From NCBI GenBank assembly GCA_026126205.1, contig JAHCJP010000006.1, positions 1-64,000 on the forward strand: 64,000 nucleotides of DNA, written 5' to 3'. The notes beneath the pieces were generated by a model. That model did no database searches, was not told where the DNA came from, and saw nothing but the letters and a program-made list of their open reading frames with translations. Source of the DNA: Maricaulaceae bacterium (lineage in GTDB: Bacteria > Pseudomonadota > Alphaproteobacteria > Caulobacterales > Maricaulaceae). Of this stretch, positions 18,570-40,034 are shown piece after piece (the stretch's first letter is position 1; each line of letters begins with the position of its first letter). Position numbers and translations under genes: made by a program.

Positions 18570-18812
18570 TCAGGCGCCGGCCTGGCTGGGAACCACTTCC
18601 CACCGCTTGAGTTTCGATTTCGGCGCGCATTCCTGGATCAGCACCTGATCGCCGACCTTGAATGCGTTCTTCTCGTCATGGGCGTGATACTTCTTCGACC
18701 GCCGCACCGTCTTGCGGAGCAGGGGGTGAAGGAAGGTGCGCTCCACGCGCACCACCACGGTCTTGGCGCCCTTGTCGCTCACCACGACGCCATGCAGAAC
18801 CCGCTTCGGCAT
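18570..18812 (-). CDS. rpsQ: 30S ribosomal protein S17
   Basis: 80 residues of S17, a primary 16S rRNA binder with an OB fold: [39 protein letters not shown], then [18 protein letters not shown] 18812, two bases after rpmC. Last gene of the S10-type order. Confidence 0.97.
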   Translation of the reverse strand: MPKRVLHGVVVSDKGAKTVVVRVERTFLHPLLRKTVRRSKKYHAHDEKNAFKVGDQVLIQECAPKSKLKRWEVVPSQAGA

Positions 18813-18814
18813 CG

Positions 18815-19021
18815 TCAGCTCCCTTTTCTTTTCTCGGCGCCCCGCTGGGCCTGGATGGTCTGGATGCGCGCGATGTCGCGGCGCACCTTGCGGACCCGGG
18901 CGGTGTTCTCCAGCTGGCCGGAAGCCTGCTGGAAGCGCAGGTTGAACTGTTCCTTCTTCAGCTTCAGGAGCTCGTCCTGCAGCTGGTCGTCGGTCATGGT
19001 GCGAACGTCGACGGCTTTCAT
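18815..19021 (-). CDS. rpmC: 50S ribosomal protein L29
   Basis: 68 residues, mostly two antiparallel helices typical of L29 near the exit tunnel: [19 protein letters not shown], then [20 protein letters not shown] and [16 protein letters not shown] 19021. Between rplP (10-base gap) and rpsQ (2-base gap). Confidence 0.97.
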   Translation of the reverse strand: MKAVDVRTMTDDQLQDELLKLKKEQFNLRFQQASGQLENTARVRKVRRDIARIQTIQAQRGAEKRKGS

Positions 19022-19031
19022 CGTCCTATCC

Positions 19032-19445
19032 TCACTCGCCGATGCGCTTCACGATGCGCGTCTTGATCGGCAACTTCGCGGCGCCGAGAGCCAGGGCCTC
19101 GCGGGCCAGCTCCTCGGGCACGCCGTCGATCTCGAACATGATCCGGCCCGGCTTGACGCGGCACACCCAGTATTCGGGAGAGCCCTTGCCCTTGCCCATG
19201 CGGACCTCGGTCGGCTTTTTCGACACCGGCACGTCCGGGAAGATGCGGATCCACACCCGGCCGGCCCGCTTCATGTGCCGGGTGACGGCGCGGCGCGCGG
19301 CCTCGATCTGGCGCGCGGTGACACGCTCCGGCTCGACGGCCTTCAGACCGTAAGAGCCAAAATTCAGCGTGTATCCACCCTTCGCGGCGCCGTGGATGCG
19401 GCCCTTGAACGCCTTGCGGAACTTGGTGCGTTTCGGTTGCAGCAT
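19032..19445 (-). CDS. rplP: 50S ribosomal protein L16
   Basis: 137 residues of L16, which helps position tRNA in the A site: [27 protein letters not shown]-equivalent [51 protein letters not shown] 19445. S10 operon between rpsC and rpmC. Confidence 0.98.
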   Translation of the reverse strand: MLQPKRTKFRKAFKGRIHGAAKGGYTLNFGSYGLKAVEPERVTARQIEAARRAVTRHMKRAGRVWIRIFPDVPVSKKPTEVRMGKGKGSPEYWVCRVKPGRIMFEIDGVPEELAREALALGAAKLPIKTRIVKRIGE

Positions 19446-19471
19446 GACTTAATCTCGCTCCATCGCTCCGG

Positions 19472-20175
<704 letters not shown>

Positions 20176-20176
<1 letters not shown>

Positions 20177-20556
20177 CAGGCGGCCTCCTCGACTTCGCGC
20201 ACGACGATGGTGAGCTCGGAAAACGGCTTGGTGATGCGGGCGGAGCGGCCGCGGGCGCGGGCGCTGAACCGCTTCATCACGATGTTCTTGCCGACATAGG
20301 CCTCGGCCACGACCAGCGAGTCGATGTCGAGCCCGTGGTTGTTCTCGGCGTTGGCGACGGCCGATTGCAGGGTCTTCTTCACGTCGAGCGCGATGCGCTT
20401 GCGCGAGAACTCCAGCTCGGCCAGGGCCTTCTCGACCTTCTTGCCGCGGATGGAGGCCGCCACGAGATTCAGCTTGCGCGGGCTGACCCGGATCATCCGG
20501 GTCTTGGCGCGCGCTTCATTCTCGGCGACGCGGCGGGGATTGGCTGTCTGTCCCAT
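20176..20556 (-). CDS. rplV: 50S ribosomal protein L22
   Basis: 126 residues of L22, whose hairpin lines the peptide exit tunnel. Conserved [39 protein letters not shown] and the C-terminal [19 protein letters not shown] motif. ATG 20556; three-base gap from rpsS. Confidence 0.98.
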
Positions 20557-20559
20557 CGC

Positions 20560-20838
20560 CTAGGCCCTCTTGGCTTTTTTGTCGGCCGCATGGCCGTAAT
20601 AGGTGCGGGTGGGCGCGAACTCGCCCAGCTTGTGGCCGACCATGTCCTCGGTCACCAGCACCGGAATGAACTTGTGGCCGTTGTGGACCTGGAAGGTCAG
20701 GCCCACGAACTGCGGCATGATGGTGGAGCGGCGCGACCAGGTCTTGATCGGCTGCTTGCGGCCTTCGCCGTGCGCCTTCTCGGCCTTCTTGAGAAGATAG
20801 CCGTCGACGAACGGGCCTTTCCAAACAGAACGCGGCAT
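20560..20838 (-). CDS. rpsS: 30S ribosomal protein S19
   Basis: 92 residues of S19 in the head of the small subunit, partner of S13: [82 protein letters not shown] 20838. Confidence 0.98.
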   Translation of the reverse strand: MPRSVWKGPFVDGYLLKKAEKAHGEGRKQPIKTWSRRSTIMPQFVGLTFQVHNGHKFIPVLVTEDMVGHKLGEFAPTRTYYGHAADKKAKRA

Positions 20839-20853
20839 GTCTCGCGCTCCCCC

Positions 20854-21690
20854 TTATCGCTTCTTCCGCTCGTGACGCGAGCGGATGATGAACTTGTCGG
20901 TGGCCTTGTTGGAGCGGGTCTTGCGGCCCTTCGTGTCCTTGCCCCAGGGCGTCACCGGGTGACGGCCGCCGGACGTGCGGCCTTCACCGCCGCCGTGCGG
21001 GTGATCGATCGGGTTCATGGCCACGCCGCGCACCGACGGGCGCTTGCCCAGGTGGCGGTTGCGGCCGGCCTTGCCGATATTGATGTTCATATGGTCGGGG
21101 TTCGACACCGCGCCCACCGTGGCCATGCACTGTTCCGGCACGCGGCGCAGCTCGCCCGACATCAGGCGGATCTGGGCGTAGCCGCCGTCGCGGCCGACCA
21201 GCTGCACATAGGCGCCGGCCGAGCGTGCGATCTGGCCGCCCTTTTTCGGCTTCATCTCCACATTGTGGATGATGGAGCCGACAGGCAGCGACTTCAGCGG
21301 CATCGCATTGCCCGGCTTCACGTCCGCGCGCTCGCTGGCGACAACCACGTCGCCTTCAGCGAGGCGTTGCGGCGCCAGGATGTAGCTCTTCTCGCCGTCC
21401 TCGTACTGCACAAGGGCGATGAAGGCTGTGCGGTTCGGGTCGTACTCCAGGCGCAGCACCTTCGCCGGCATGTCCAGCTTGGCGCGCTTGAAATCCACCT
21501 TGCGGTACAGACGCTTGGCCCCGCCACCGCGCCGGCGCGTGGTGATGCGGCCGGCGTTGTTGCGTCCGCCGGACTTGGTCAGCCCCTCGACCAGCGTCTT
21601 CTCCGGCCCGCCCCTGTGCAGGCCGGAACGGTCGACGAGGATCAGGCCGCGGCGGCCCGGGGAAGTCGGTTTATAGGTTTTCAGAGCCAT
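20854..21690 (-). CDS. rplB: 50S ribosomal protein L2
   Basis: 278 residues of L2, needed for subunit association and peptidyl-transferase function. Signatures: [21 protein letters not shown], and the essential region [21 protein letters not shown], which carries the conserved histidine (His in [10 protein letters not shown]). The C-terminus is [23 protein letters not shown] 21690. Confidence 0.98.
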   Translation of the reverse strand: MALKTYKPTSPGRRGLILVDRSGLHRGGPEKTLVEGLTKSGGRNNAGRITTRRRGGGAKRLYRKVDFKRAKLDMPAKVLRLEYDPNRTAFIALVQYEDGEKSYILAPQRLAEGDVVVASERADVKPGNAMPLKSLPVGSIIHNVEMKPKKGGQIARSAGAYVQLVGRDGGYAQIRLMSGELRRVPEQCMATVGAVSNPDHMNINIGKAGRNRHLGKRPSVRGVAMNPIDHPHGGGEGRTSGGRHPVTPWGKDTKGRKTRSNKATDKFIIRSRHERKKR

Positions 21691-21692
21691 GA

Positions 21693-21986
21693 TCAGAGCC
21701 CCGTCGTCACGTCGATGGAGTGACCCTCTTCAAGGGTCACCACGGCTTTCTTGATGTCGGACCGCCGCCCCTCGATGCCGCGGAAGCGCTTTGTCTTGCC
21801 CTTCACACGCAGCGTGTTGACGGCCTTGACCTTGACCTTGAACAGGGTCTCGACCGCCTCGGCGATGTCCTTCTTGGTCGCGGTCAGCGGCACCTTGAAC
21901 ACCACCTGGCCCGACTCGGACAGCAGGGTGGACTTCTCGGTGATCACCGGACCCAGGATCGCGTCATAGTGTTTGGCCTGGGCCAT
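21693..21986 (-). CDS. rplW: 50S ribosomal protein L23
   Basis: 97 residues of L23, docking site for SRP and trigger factor at the tunnel exit: [34 protein letters not shown] ([18 protein letters not shown]). The start is ATG 21986 with GGGAGG upstream; an in-frame GTG immediately before it is possible but less likely. The start overlaps the rplD stop by one base (TGATG). Confidence 0.97.
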   Translation of the reverse strand: MAQAKHYDAILGPVITEKSTLLSESGQVVFKVPLTATKKDIAEAVETLFKVKVKAVNTLRVKGKTKRFRGIEGRRSDIKKAVVTLEEGHSIDVTTGL

Positions 21987-22624
21987 CACGCCGCCTCCCG
22001 CGCACTCAGGCGCTCATGAATTTTCGCCACCGCCGCCTTGGTCAGAACCAGCTGGTCGCGGCGCAGCACGTCATAGACGTTCAGCCCTTGAGCGGGCAGC
22101 ACGTCGATATGCGGAATGTTGCGCGCCGCGCGGGCGAAATTGGCGTCGACCGCCTCGCCGTCGATGATCAGCGCGTTGGTCAGCCCCAGGCTCGCGAACG
22201 CGTCCTTCAGGGCCTTTGTCTTCGGCTCTTTCAGCGCCGCGTCATCCAGCACGATCAGCGCTTTGGCGCCGGCCTTGGACGACAGGGCGTGCTTCAGCGC
22301 CAGCGCCCGCACCTTCTTGGGCAGGTCGTGCGCGTGGCTGCGCGGCGTCGGACCGAAGGCCTTGCCGCCGCCGACGAATTGCGGCGCCGAGCGCGCGCCG
22401 TGACGGGCGCGTCCGCCGCCCTTCTGACGGCCGAATTTCTGCTTGGTGCGGTTGATCTCGGACCGGCCCAGCGTCTTGTGGGTGCCGGCCTGGCGCTTCG
22501 CCAGCTGCCAGCGCACGGCGCGTTGCAGCAGGTCGGCGCGCACTTCCTCGATGCCGAAGATGGCGTCGTCGAGATCGATCGCGCCGGCGGATTTCGCCGC
22601 AAGGGTCTTCACGTCGATCTTCAT
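21986..22624 (-). CDS. rplD: 50S ribosomal protein L4
   Basis: 212 residues of L4: [20 protein letters not shown] with the extended tunnel loop ([20 protein letters not shown]). In E. coli L4 also represses the S10 operon; I could not identify a matching leader here because the operon is preceded by tuf. The C-terminus has [23 protein letters not shown] 22624 overlaps rplC by four bases. Confidence 0.97.
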   Translation of the reverse strand: MKIDVKTLAAKSAGAIDLDDAIFGIEEVRADLLQRAVRWQLAKRQAGTHKTLGRSEINRTKQKFGRQKGGGRARHGARSAPQFVGGGKAFGPTPRSHAHDLPKKVRALALKHALSSKAGAKALIVLDDAALKEPKTKALKDAFASLGLTNALIIDGEAVDANFARAARNIPHIDVLPAQGLNVYDVLRRDQLVLTKAAVAKIHERLSAREAA

Positions 22625-23478
22625 GACTTGTTCTCCTCGTCGCCGCCGGCGTTTTCAACCGGGGCTTCGGCGGCCGCAGCGCCCTCGCCTGCGACGGCGT
22701 CAGGCGCAGGCGCGCCCTCGGCCACCATCTCGGCGTCGGCGGTGGCGGGCTCCGGCGTTCCCAGATCCTTCGGCGCGGCCTCTTCGCCCGGGGCGCGGAA
22801 CGCGCCCGGGAAAGGCAGGCCCTCGGCGCCGGCGCCCTTCACGGCGTCACGCACTTCGACCCAGCCGCCTTCAGATCCCGGAACCGCGCCGCGGACCAGG
22901 ATCAGGCCGCGCTCGGCGTCGACCCGGACCACCTCGATGTTCTGGGTGGTGACGCGCTCGACGCCCAGATGGCCGGCCATCTTCTTGCCCTTGAACACCT
23001 TGCCGGGGTCCTGGCGCTGACCGGTGGAACCGTGCGAACGGTGGCTGATCGACACGCCGTGCGTGGCGCGCAGGCCGCCGAAATTCCAGCGCTTCATGGC
23101 GCCGGCGAAGCCCTTGCCGATCGAAGTTCCGGCCACGTCCACCTTCTGACCCGGCACGAAATGGTCGGCGCGGATTTCCGCGCCCGGCTCGATCAAGTTG
23201 GCTTCCGAGACGCGGAATTCCGCCAGCTTGCGCTTCGGCTCGACCTGCGCCCGGGCGAAATGACCACGCTGCGCCTTGGCCGTGCGCTTGGCCTTCGCGG
23301 CACCGGCGCCCAGTTGCAGGGCGACATAGCCGTCACGGTCGGTCGTGCGCTGGGCGACGACCTGGCAGTTCTCAAGCTGCAGCACGGTGACGGGCACGTG
23401 CGCGCCGTCATCGGCGAACACGCGCGTCATCCCGAGCTTGCGGGCGATCACGCCGGTTCTGATGTTTTCCTGGGCCAT
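22621..23478 (-). CDS. rplC: 50S ribosomal protein L3 with C-terminal extension
   Basis: 285 residues; the usual length is about 210. Residues 1 to ~215 are the L3 core ([52 protein letters not shown], the loop reaching toward the peptidyl-transferase centre). The last ~65-70 residues form a low-complexity Ala/Glu/Pro/Gly tail ([20 protein letters not shown] onward) with a strongly negative charge. Extended acidic L3 tails occur in some alphaproteobacteria; their role is not known to me. ATG 23478. Confidence 0.96.
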   Translation of the reverse strand: MAQENIRTGVIARKLGMTRVFADDGAHVPVTVLQLENCQVVAQRTTDRDGYVALQLGAGAAKAKRTAKAQRGHFARAQVEPKRKLAEFRVSEANLIEPGAEIRADHFVPGQKVDVAGTSIGKGFAGAMKRWNFGGLRATHGVSISHRSHGSTGQRQDPGKVFKGKKMAGHLGVERVTTQNIEVVRVDAERGLILVRGAVPGSEGGWVEVRDAVKGAGAEGLPFPGAFRAPGEEAAPKDLGTPEPATADAEMVAEGAPAPDAVAGEGAAAAEAPVENAGGDEENKS

Positions 23479-23485
23479 CTTGTTC

Positions 23486-23800
<315 letters not shown>

Positions 23801-23843
23801 CGGACCCGTTCCTTGAACCTGGCTTCCGTTCCTGTGAGTCGTT

Positions 23844-23877
23844 GGGGCGGCCCCGCTTTCGTCGCGGGCGCCGCCCC
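23844..23877 (-). promoter_or_regulatory. GC-rich hairpin between tuf and rpsJ
   Basis: Bases 23844-23851 (GGGGCGGC) and 23870-23877 (GCCGCCCC) pair perfectly, with an inner CCGC/GCGG stem and a 7-base loop. It begins about 18 bases after the tuf stop on the minus strand. No U-run follows, so it is not a standard intrinsic terminator. It could be a processing site, an mRNA 3'-end stabiliser, or a partial attenuator between tuf and the S10 operon. Confidence 0.55.
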
Positions 23878-23894
23878 GGCGCTTCCCTGCTTCT

Positions 23895-25085
<1,191 letters not shown>

Positions 25086-25133
25086 CGTCCACTCTCCGGG
25101 GTTTTCCGATGTTTTCCCTTGCGAAACTGCGCG

Positions 25134-27209
<2,076 letters not shown>

Positions 27210-27243
27210 CGTCTTACGTGTCCTTGATCGGTCGGCTTCGGGC

Positions 27244-27714
27244 TTACCAACGGTAATGGGCGAAGGCGCGGTTCGCCTCGGCCATGCGATGGGTGTCTTC
27301 GCGCTTCTTCACCGAGGAGCCGCGGTTGGCGGCGGCGTCCATCAGTTCGGCGGCGAGCCGCTCACCCATCGTGTGTTCGTTGCGGGCGCGCGCAGCGTTG
27401 ACCAGCCAGCGGATGGCCAGCGCCTTCTTGCGTTCGGCGCGCACCTCTACCGGCACCTGGTAGGTGGCGCCGCCGACGCGGCGGGAGCGCACTTCGACTT
27501 CCGGGGCGACGTTCTCCATCGCCTCGTGGAAAATCCGCACCGGTTCGCGCTTGGCTTTCTGTTCGATGATATCGAGCGCACCATAAACGATTGATTCGGC
27601 GGCGGATTTTTTGCCGTCGAGCATCAGGTAATTCATGAACTTGGTCAGGTCGCGATCCCCGAATTTCGGGTCCGGCTGAATCTCGCGTTTCTCGGCGCGA
27701 TGGCGGCGGGACAT
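27244..27714 (-). CDS. rpsG: 30S ribosomal protein S7
   Basis: 156 residues of S7, which nucleates head assembly and contacts the E-site tRNA; in E. coli it represses the str operon. [63 protein letters not shown] 27714; 12-base gap from rpsL. Confidence 0.98.
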   Translation of the reverse strand: MSRRHRAEKREIQPDPKFGDRDLTKFMNYLMLDGKKSAAESIVYGALDIIEQKAKREPVRIFHEAMENVAPEVEVRSRRVGGATYQVPVEVRAERKKALAIRWLVNAARARNEHTMGERLAAELMDAAANRGSSVKKREDTHRMAEANRAFAHYRW

Positions 27715-27726
27715 GGCCGGATCTCC

Positions 27727-28098
27727 TTACTTCGGACGCTTGGCGCCGTACTTCGAACGGCGCTGGCGGCGGTCTTTGACGCCCTGGGTGTCCAGGACGC
27801 CGCGCAGGATGTGATAACGGACGCCGGGCAGGTCCTTCACGCGGCCGCCGCGGATCAGGACCACCGAGTGCTCCTGAAGGTTATGGCCTTCACCAGGAAT
27901 GTAGCTCACCACCTCGTAGCCGTTGGTCAGGCGCACCTTGGCGACCTTGCGCAGCGCCGAGTTCGGCTTCTTCGGGGTCGTTGTGTAGACGCGCGTGCAG
28001 ACGCCGCGGCGCTGGGGGCACGACTGCAGGGCAGGCACCTTGTTGCGCTTCGGCTTGTCTTTCCGCGGCTTGCGGATCAGCTGGTTGATCGTCGGCAT
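27727..28098 (-). CDS. rpsL: 30S ribosomal protein S12
   Basis: 123 residues from ATG 28098 ([12 protein letters not shown]), exactly the family length; the frame extends 17 residues further upstream without family support. The decoding-centre loops are wild type: [16 protein letters not shown], with both lysines of PKKPNS, and [13 protein letters not shown] with the lysine and aspartate where streptomycin-resistance mutations arise, so no such mutation is seen. First gene of the str operon, behind a promoter at 28278-28306 and a ~170-base leader. Confidence 0.98.
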   Translation of the reverse strand: MPTINQLIRKPRKDKPKRNKVPALQSCPQRRGVCTRVYTTTPKKPNSALRKVAKVRLTNGYEVVSYIPGEGHNLQEHSVVLIRGGRVKDLPGVRYHILRGVLDTQGVKDRRQRRSKYGAKRPK

Positions 28099-28277
28099 GG
28101 CGACCTTGCTTCCATTCTGCTTCTGGCGCGCAGGACGGCGGGCCGTCATACGCTAAAACGCTACGGCGCGCGGAGGCTTCAGGCCCCCTGCCCGCCAGAG
28201 CGATGGTTTTTGTCCGTTGCTTCGGACGACGTATAGCCCCGCAGGGCTACGGCTCATCCCCGAAAAACAGGCGCGGA
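28099..28277 (-). promoter_or_regulatory. leader of the str operon
   Basis: Non-coding leader between the predicted start site (near 28271) and the rpsL ATG. Two short hairpins are visible: TAGCCC/GGGCTA around 28234-28249 and GTCCG/CGGAC at 28212-28227. I see no open reading frame with an SD. The length suggests translational or attenuation control, but I cannot assign a ligand. Confidence 0.4.
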
Positions 28278-28306
28278 ACCTAGTCGCGCGCCCCGGCCCC
28301 GTCAAG
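28278..28306 (-). promoter_or_regulatory. predicted promoter of rpsL-rpsG-fusA-tuf
   Basis: On the minus strand CTTGAC (28301-28306) and CTAGGT (28278-28283) are exactly 17 bases apart. This fits the alphaproteobacterial vegetative pattern. It lies just after the rpoC terminator and 180 bases before rpsL. The bases after the -35 (GGGGCCGGGGCGCG) closely resemble those in the rpsM promoter. Confidence 0.7.
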
Positions 28307-28344
28307 CGCCGTGAAATGTTTTTTCACGCACGGCCCGCAGACGG

Positions 28345-28370
28345 AAAAGGGCCGCCCCGAAGGGCGGCCC
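28345..28370 (-). terminator. intrinsic terminator after rpoC
   Basis: Minus strand: GGGCCGCCC, loop TTCG, GGGCGGCCC, then TTTT. The perfect 9-base-pair stem capped by a C(UUCG)G tetraloop and followed by a U-run is a strong intrinsic terminator, 37 bases after the rpoC stop. It separates the rplJ-rplL-rpoB-rpoC transcript from the str operon. Confidence 0.92.
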
Positions 28371-28406
28371 CGATCCGTCCGGAATGGCGTCCGTCAGCCT
28401 GCGCGC

Positions 28407-32627
<4,221 letters not shown>

Positions 32628-32691
32628 GTCGCCGTCTCCTTGGAGGAGTGGTGGCGGAGCAGGCGGCGAACCCGCCCCGCCGTTATGATGT

Positions 32692-36765
<4,074 letters not shown>

Positions 36766-36859
36766 GTCCGCTCCCTTCGCAGCCCTGCTGCGTTAATGCT
36801 CTCCGGGGGCGCGCCCCCGCTTCGCCGTCCGCCGCGCCCGGGCGGACCCGGACCTTGCT

Positions 36860-36889
36860 CGGCGCTCCGGCGGACGGGGAGGAGCGCCG
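36860..36889 (-). promoter_or_regulatory. hairpin in the rplL-rpoB intergenic region
   Basis: 36860-36868 (CGGCGCTCC) and 36881-36889 (GGAGCGCCG) form a perfect 9-base-pair stem with a 12-base loop. A second palindrome (GGGGGC-GC-GCCCCC) lies at 36805-36818. No U-tract follows. In E. coli the same gap holds a partial terminator and an RNase III site that lower rpoBC expression relative to rplJL; these hairpins are candidates for that role here. Confidence 0.5.
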
Positions 36890-36976
36890 CGATTTTCTTC
36901 CAAAGACGGCCGCGCGGACGCGCGGGAAAGCTCCCGGCGTCCGGCGGATGTCCGTCAGGCGTCCACAGGGAGCGCC

Positions 36977-37357
36977 TTATTTCAGCTCGACGGTCGCTCC
37001 TGCGTCCTCAAGCATCTTCTTGATCTTCTCGGCCTCGTCCTTGGAGACGCCTTCCTTCACAGGCTTCGGCGCCGCCTCGACCAGGTCCTTGGCCTCTTTC
37101 AGGCCCAGACCCGTGACCGCACGCACTTCCTTGATCACGTTGATCTTCTTGTCGCCGGCGACAGCCAGCACCACCGTGAACTCGGTCTGCTCTTCGGCCG
37201 GGGCCGCGCCCGGAGCCGCTGCGCCCGGGGCCGCCGCGACGGCGACCGGAGCCGCAGCCGAAACGCCCCATTTTTCTTCCAGAAGCTTGGCCAGTTCGGC
37301 GGCTTCCAGCACCGTCAGACCGGACAGGTCTTCGGCGATTTTTTCGATTTTCGACAT
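36977..37357 (-). CDS. rplL: 50S ribosomal protein L7/L12
   Basis: 126 residues from ATG 37357 ([20 protein letters not shown]) with AAGGA eight bases upstream. N-terminal dimerisation helices, an alanine/proline hinge ([18 protein letters not shown]), and a C-terminal domain that recruits translation GTPases ([20 protein letters not shown]). It forms the stalk with L10, encoded 58 bases upstream. Confidence 0.98.
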   Translation of the reverse strand: MSKIEKIAEDLSGLTVLEAAELAKLLEEKWGVSAAAPVAVAAAPGAAAPGAAPAEEQTEFTVVLAVAGDKKINVIKEVRAVTGLGLKEAKDLVEAAPKPVKEGVSKDEAEKIKKMLEDAGATVELK

Positions 37358-37415
37358 CTGGTTTTCCTTCAAGGTCTCGATAGTTGGTTCACAAGTTTCC
37401 GATGCGGAGCCGACG

Positions 37416-37931
37416 TCAGGCGGCTTCTTTGCTGGCGTAGGCGCCGACGACCCGGGCAAGCTGTCCGGCCGGAGCCTGCAGCACACCCGCGATCTTCGTG
37501 GCCGGAGCCTGGATCAGGCCAAGCAGCTTGCCGCGCAGCTGATCCAGCGACGGCAGGCTGGCAAGGGCCTTCACCCCGCCTTCATCCAGAATCGTCTCGC
37601 CCATGAATCCGCCGATGACGATGAGTTTCTCATTGTCCTTGGCGTAATCGACGATGGCCTTGGGCGCCGCGACAGGGTCTTCCGAATAGGCGATGGCCAC
37701 CGGGCCTTCAAACAGACCCGACGCGCCCTCGCCCGGAACACCCTTCAGGGCGATCTTGGCCAGACGGTTCTTCACCACCTTCAGACGTCCGCCGGATTGC
37801 CCCAGGCGAACGCGAAGCGACGTCATTTCCGCAACGGTCAGGCCGGCGTAGTGAGTGATCACCACCGCCCCGGAAGCTGCGAACACCCCTTTCAGGGTCT
37901 CCACCGCCTCGGTTTTCTGAGCACGCTCCAT
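37416..37931 (-). CDS. rplJ: 50S ribosomal protein L10
   Basis: 171 residues from ATG 37931 ([17 protein letters not shown]), SD GGGAG eight bases upstream. The frame could be extended 17 residues but this would enter the leader hairpin. L10 anchors L7/L12 dimers to the 23S rRNA, and with L12 binds its own mRNA leader. Conserved [20 protein letters not shown] and [15 protein letters not shown]. The leader upstream carries an L10-type element. Confidence 0.97.
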   Translation of the reverse strand: MERAQKTEAVETLKGVFAASGAVVITHYAGLTVAEMTSLRVRLGQSGGRLKVVKNRLAKIALKGVPGEGASGLFEGPVAIAYSEDPVAAPKAIVDYAKDNEKLIVIGGFMGETILDEGGVKALASLPSLDQLRGKLLGLIQAPATKIAGVLQAPAGQLARVVGAYASKEAA

Positions 37932-37950
37932 TGCGGTCTCCCAGTTTGAC

Positions 37951-37967
37951 GGCCGGACCATCCGGCC
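37951..37967 (-). promoter_or_regulatory. hairpin just before the rplJ ribosome-binding site
   Basis: A perfect 7-base-pair stem GGCCGGA/TCCGGCC with a 3-base loop ends about six bases upstream of the rplJ SD. Its position allows it to affect ribosome access, possibly as the output of the L10 leader. Confidence 0.45.
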
Positions 37968-38243
37968 GCCTTCCAAAGACACGGCGGGTTCGGACCATAG
38001 TCCGCCACCGCCGCGATCCTGTCCCGGGGCTTTCCAACGACGCCGCTCCCGATTTCATCGAGACCGGTCTTCGTCATATCGCACCCGTCTGCGCAGGGCC
38101 TTGCACAAGAATTACGCGGTTCGGCCGAAGCCATCCCCGCCCCTGCGGTCTCGGACAGTCGGCCAGGGTCTTGCGCGGCTGCGCCCTTCCCCGGCCTTGC
38201 GCCGGCCGCCGCAAGACGGCCGGAATTCCCTTCTCCCTTCGTC
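37968..38243 (-). promoter_or_regulatory. rplA-rplJ intergenic leader region
   Basis: The 312-base gap between rplA and rplJ carries no convincing gene. It holds the L10-leader element (38084-38158), hairpins near 37985-38008 (GGCGGACTATGGTCCG...CCGCC) and 37951-37967, and GC-rich inverted repeats close to the rplA stop. No clear -35/-10 pair was found. Confidence 0.6.
38084..38158 (-). ncRNA. L10 (rplJ) ribosomal protein leader
   Basis: On the minus strand, CTGTCCGAGACCGCAGG (38142-38158) opens the element and CCCTGCGCAGACGGG (38084-38098) closes it; the two arms can pair (CCGC/GCAGG with CCTGCGCAGACGG) around an inner stem containing a GTAATTC loop. This matches what I remember of the L10 leader consensus (GAGAC-GCAGG ... 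TTAAT ... CCTGCG-AGACGG), where L10-L12 binding to the kink-turn represses rplJ translation. It lies about 150 bases upstream of rplJ. Confidence 0.75.
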
Positions 38244-38945
38244 TCAGGCCTGGCTGGAAGCCTGCGAGACGTCGATCTTCACGCCCGGCCCCATGGTTGA
38301 GCTGAGGGCGATCTTCTTCAAATAAGACCCCTTGGCGCCCGAGGGCTTGGCCTTGACGATCGCATCCAGAAAGGCGCGCACATTCTCCGCCAGCGCCTGT
38401 TCGGAAAAACTCGCCTTGCCGACGCCGGCGTGAATGATCCCGGCCTTTTCGACCCGGAACTCCACCGCCCCGCCCTTTGAGTCCCTGACCGCCTTGGCGA
38501 CATCCATGGTCACGGTGCCAACCTTCGGGTTCGGCATCAGGCCGCGCGGCCCCAGCACCTTGCCCAGACGCCCGACGAGGGCCATCAGGTCCGGCGTGGC
38601 GACCACCTTGTCAAAATCACTGCGGCCGTTCTGGATCTCCTCGGCCAGGTCCTCGGCGCCCACGATGTCGGCGCCGGCCTTTTTCGCCTCTTCCGCCTTC
38701 GGGCCCTTGGCAAACACCGCCACCCGCACCGACCGGCCGGTGCCGTTCGGCAGATTGCAGACCCCGCGCACCATCTGGTCGGCGTGACGCGGATCGACGC
38801 CGAGATTGATCGCAACCTCGATGGTCTCGTCGAACTTCGCCCGGGCGTTCGCCTTCACGGCCGCCACGGCCTCATCGACGGTGTACAGCTTGTCGCGGTC
38901 GATGGCGCCCAGCGCCGCGGACATACGTTTTCCGTTCTTCGCCAT
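38244..38945 (-). CDS. rplA: 50S ribosomal protein L1
   Basis: 233 residues from ATG 38945 ([16 protein letters not shown]), SD GGAG. L1 forms the mobile stalk that releases E-site tRNA and in E. coli represses rplK-rplA. Conserved [37 protein letters not shown] and [20 protein letters not shown]. The reading frame upstream overlaps rplK and is not used. Five-base gap from rplK. Confidence 0.98.
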   Translation of the reverse strand: MAKNGKRMSAALGAIDRDKLYTVDEAVAAVKANARAKFDETIEVAINLGVDPRHADQMVRGVCNLPNGTGRSVRVAVFAKGPKAEEAKKAGADIVGAEDLAEEIQNGRSDFDKVVATPDLMALVGRLGKVLGPRGLMPNPKVGTVTMDVAKAVRDSKGGAVEFRVEKAGIIHAGVGKASFSEQALAENVRAFLDAIVKAKPSGAKGSYLKKIALSSTMGPGVKIDVSQASSQA

Positions 38946-38950
38946 CGTCC

Positions 38951-39379
38951 CTACTCCACCACTTCCAGGCCCATGGAGCGGGCCGAGCCGGCGATGATGT
39001 TCGTCGCCGCGTCGAGATCGTTGGCGTTCAGGTCCTTCATCTTGGCTTCCGCGATCTCGCGGCACTGCGCAATCGTCACGCGGCCGACGGTTCCCCGTCC
39101 CGGCGTTTGCGAACCCTTCTGCAGCTTGGCCGCCTTCTTGAGGAAATAGCTTGCTGGCGGCGTCTTGGTCTCGAAGGTGAAGCTCTTGTCCTGGTAGACC
39201 GTGATCACGGTGGGGATGGGCATCCCCTTCTCCATGTCCTGGGTCTTGGCGTTAAACGCCTTGCAAAACTCCATAATGTTGACGCCGCGCTGACCCAGCG
39301 CGGGGCCGATCGGTGGAGACGGATTCGCCGCTCCCGCCGGTACCTGCAGCTTGATATAGCCGCTGATTTTCTTCGCCAT
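38951..39379 (-). CDS. rplK: 50S ribosomal protein L11
   Basis: 142 residues of L11, part of the GTPase-associated centre. [20 protein letters not shown] with the conserved prolines, [16 protein letters not shown], and the C-terminal rRNA-binding domain ending [23 protein letters not shown] 39379. A 108-base gap separates it from nusG. Confidence 0.98.
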   Translation of the reverse strand: MAKKISGYIKLQVPAGAANPSPPIGPALGQRGVNIMEFCKAFNAKTQDMEKGMPIPTVITVYQDKSFTFETKTPPASYFLKKAAKLQKGSQTPGRGTVGRVTIAQCREIAEAKMKDLNANDLDAATNIIAGSARSMGLEVVE

Positions 39380-39487
39380 CTTCCCTTCTCCGTTGCGGTC
39401 CCGCCATCAGGGCGGACCGGGGATGCGTGGTGCGGCTCCGGCATGGGCTTTCGCCGGGGCCTCCCACGCGCTTGTCCACGCGGCCGG

Positions 39488-40021
39488 TCAGCTCGCCTTC
39501 TCGACCTGCGCGTACTCCAGTTCGACCGGGGTCGCCCGACCGAAAATATTGATCGCCACCTTCAGGCGGGCGCGCTCCTCATCGACTTCCTCCACGACGC
39601 CGTTGAAGCTCTGGAAGTGACCGTCGATGACGCGCACCGTCTCGCCAATGTCGAAGCGGATGGTGGGCCGCGGACGTTCCGCGTCCTCCTCCATCTGCCC
39701 CAGTATCCGCTTCACCTCGGCCTCGCTGACCGGGGTCGGCTTCTTGCCTGACCCGAGGAAGCCCGTCACCTTCTGGGTGTTCTTGACCAGGTGATAGGCT
39801 GCGTCGGTCATCTCCATCTTCACCAGCACATAGCCGGGAAAATACTTGCGCTCGGCGTTGACCTTGCGTCCCTTGCGCACTTCCACGACCTCCTCGGTCG
39901 GGATCAGTATCTCTTCGAACAGATGGTCGAGACCCTGCGCGACCGCCTCGGCGCGGATCGCGTCGGCCACCTTCTTTTCGAAGTTCGAATACGCGTGGAC
40001 GATGTACCACTTGGCGGTCAT
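39488..40021 (-). CDS. nusG: transcription termination/antitermination protein NusG
   Basis: 177 residues from ATG 40021 (MTAKWYIVHAYSNFEKKVAD). NGN domain with FPGYVLVKMEMTDAAYHLVK and the C-terminal KOW domain GETVRVIDGHFQSFNGVVEE. It binds RNA polymerase and links it to Rho or S10. An ATG three codons upstream (MIVM) is an alternative, with the SD AGGA closer to it. It follows secE by 13 bases. Confidence 0.97.
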   Translation of the reverse strand: MTAKWYIVHAYSNFEKKVADAIRAEAVAQGLDHLFEEILIPTEEVVEVRKGRKVNAERKYFPGYVLVKMEMTDAAYHLVKNTQKVTGFLGSGKKPTPVSEAEVKRILGQMEEDAERPRPTIRFDIGETVRVIDGHFQSFNGVVEEVDEERARLKVAINIFGRATPVELEYAQVEKAS

Positions 40022-40034
40022 GACGATCATTTTC

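Noticed and set aside
20335..21723. Plus-strand frame opposite rplV, rpsS and rplB
   Set aside because: Antisense shadow crossing three conserved genes.
23801..23894. Independent S10-operon promoter between tuf and rpsJ
   Set aside because: No -35/-10 pair was found, only a hairpin, so co-transcription with tuf is more likely.
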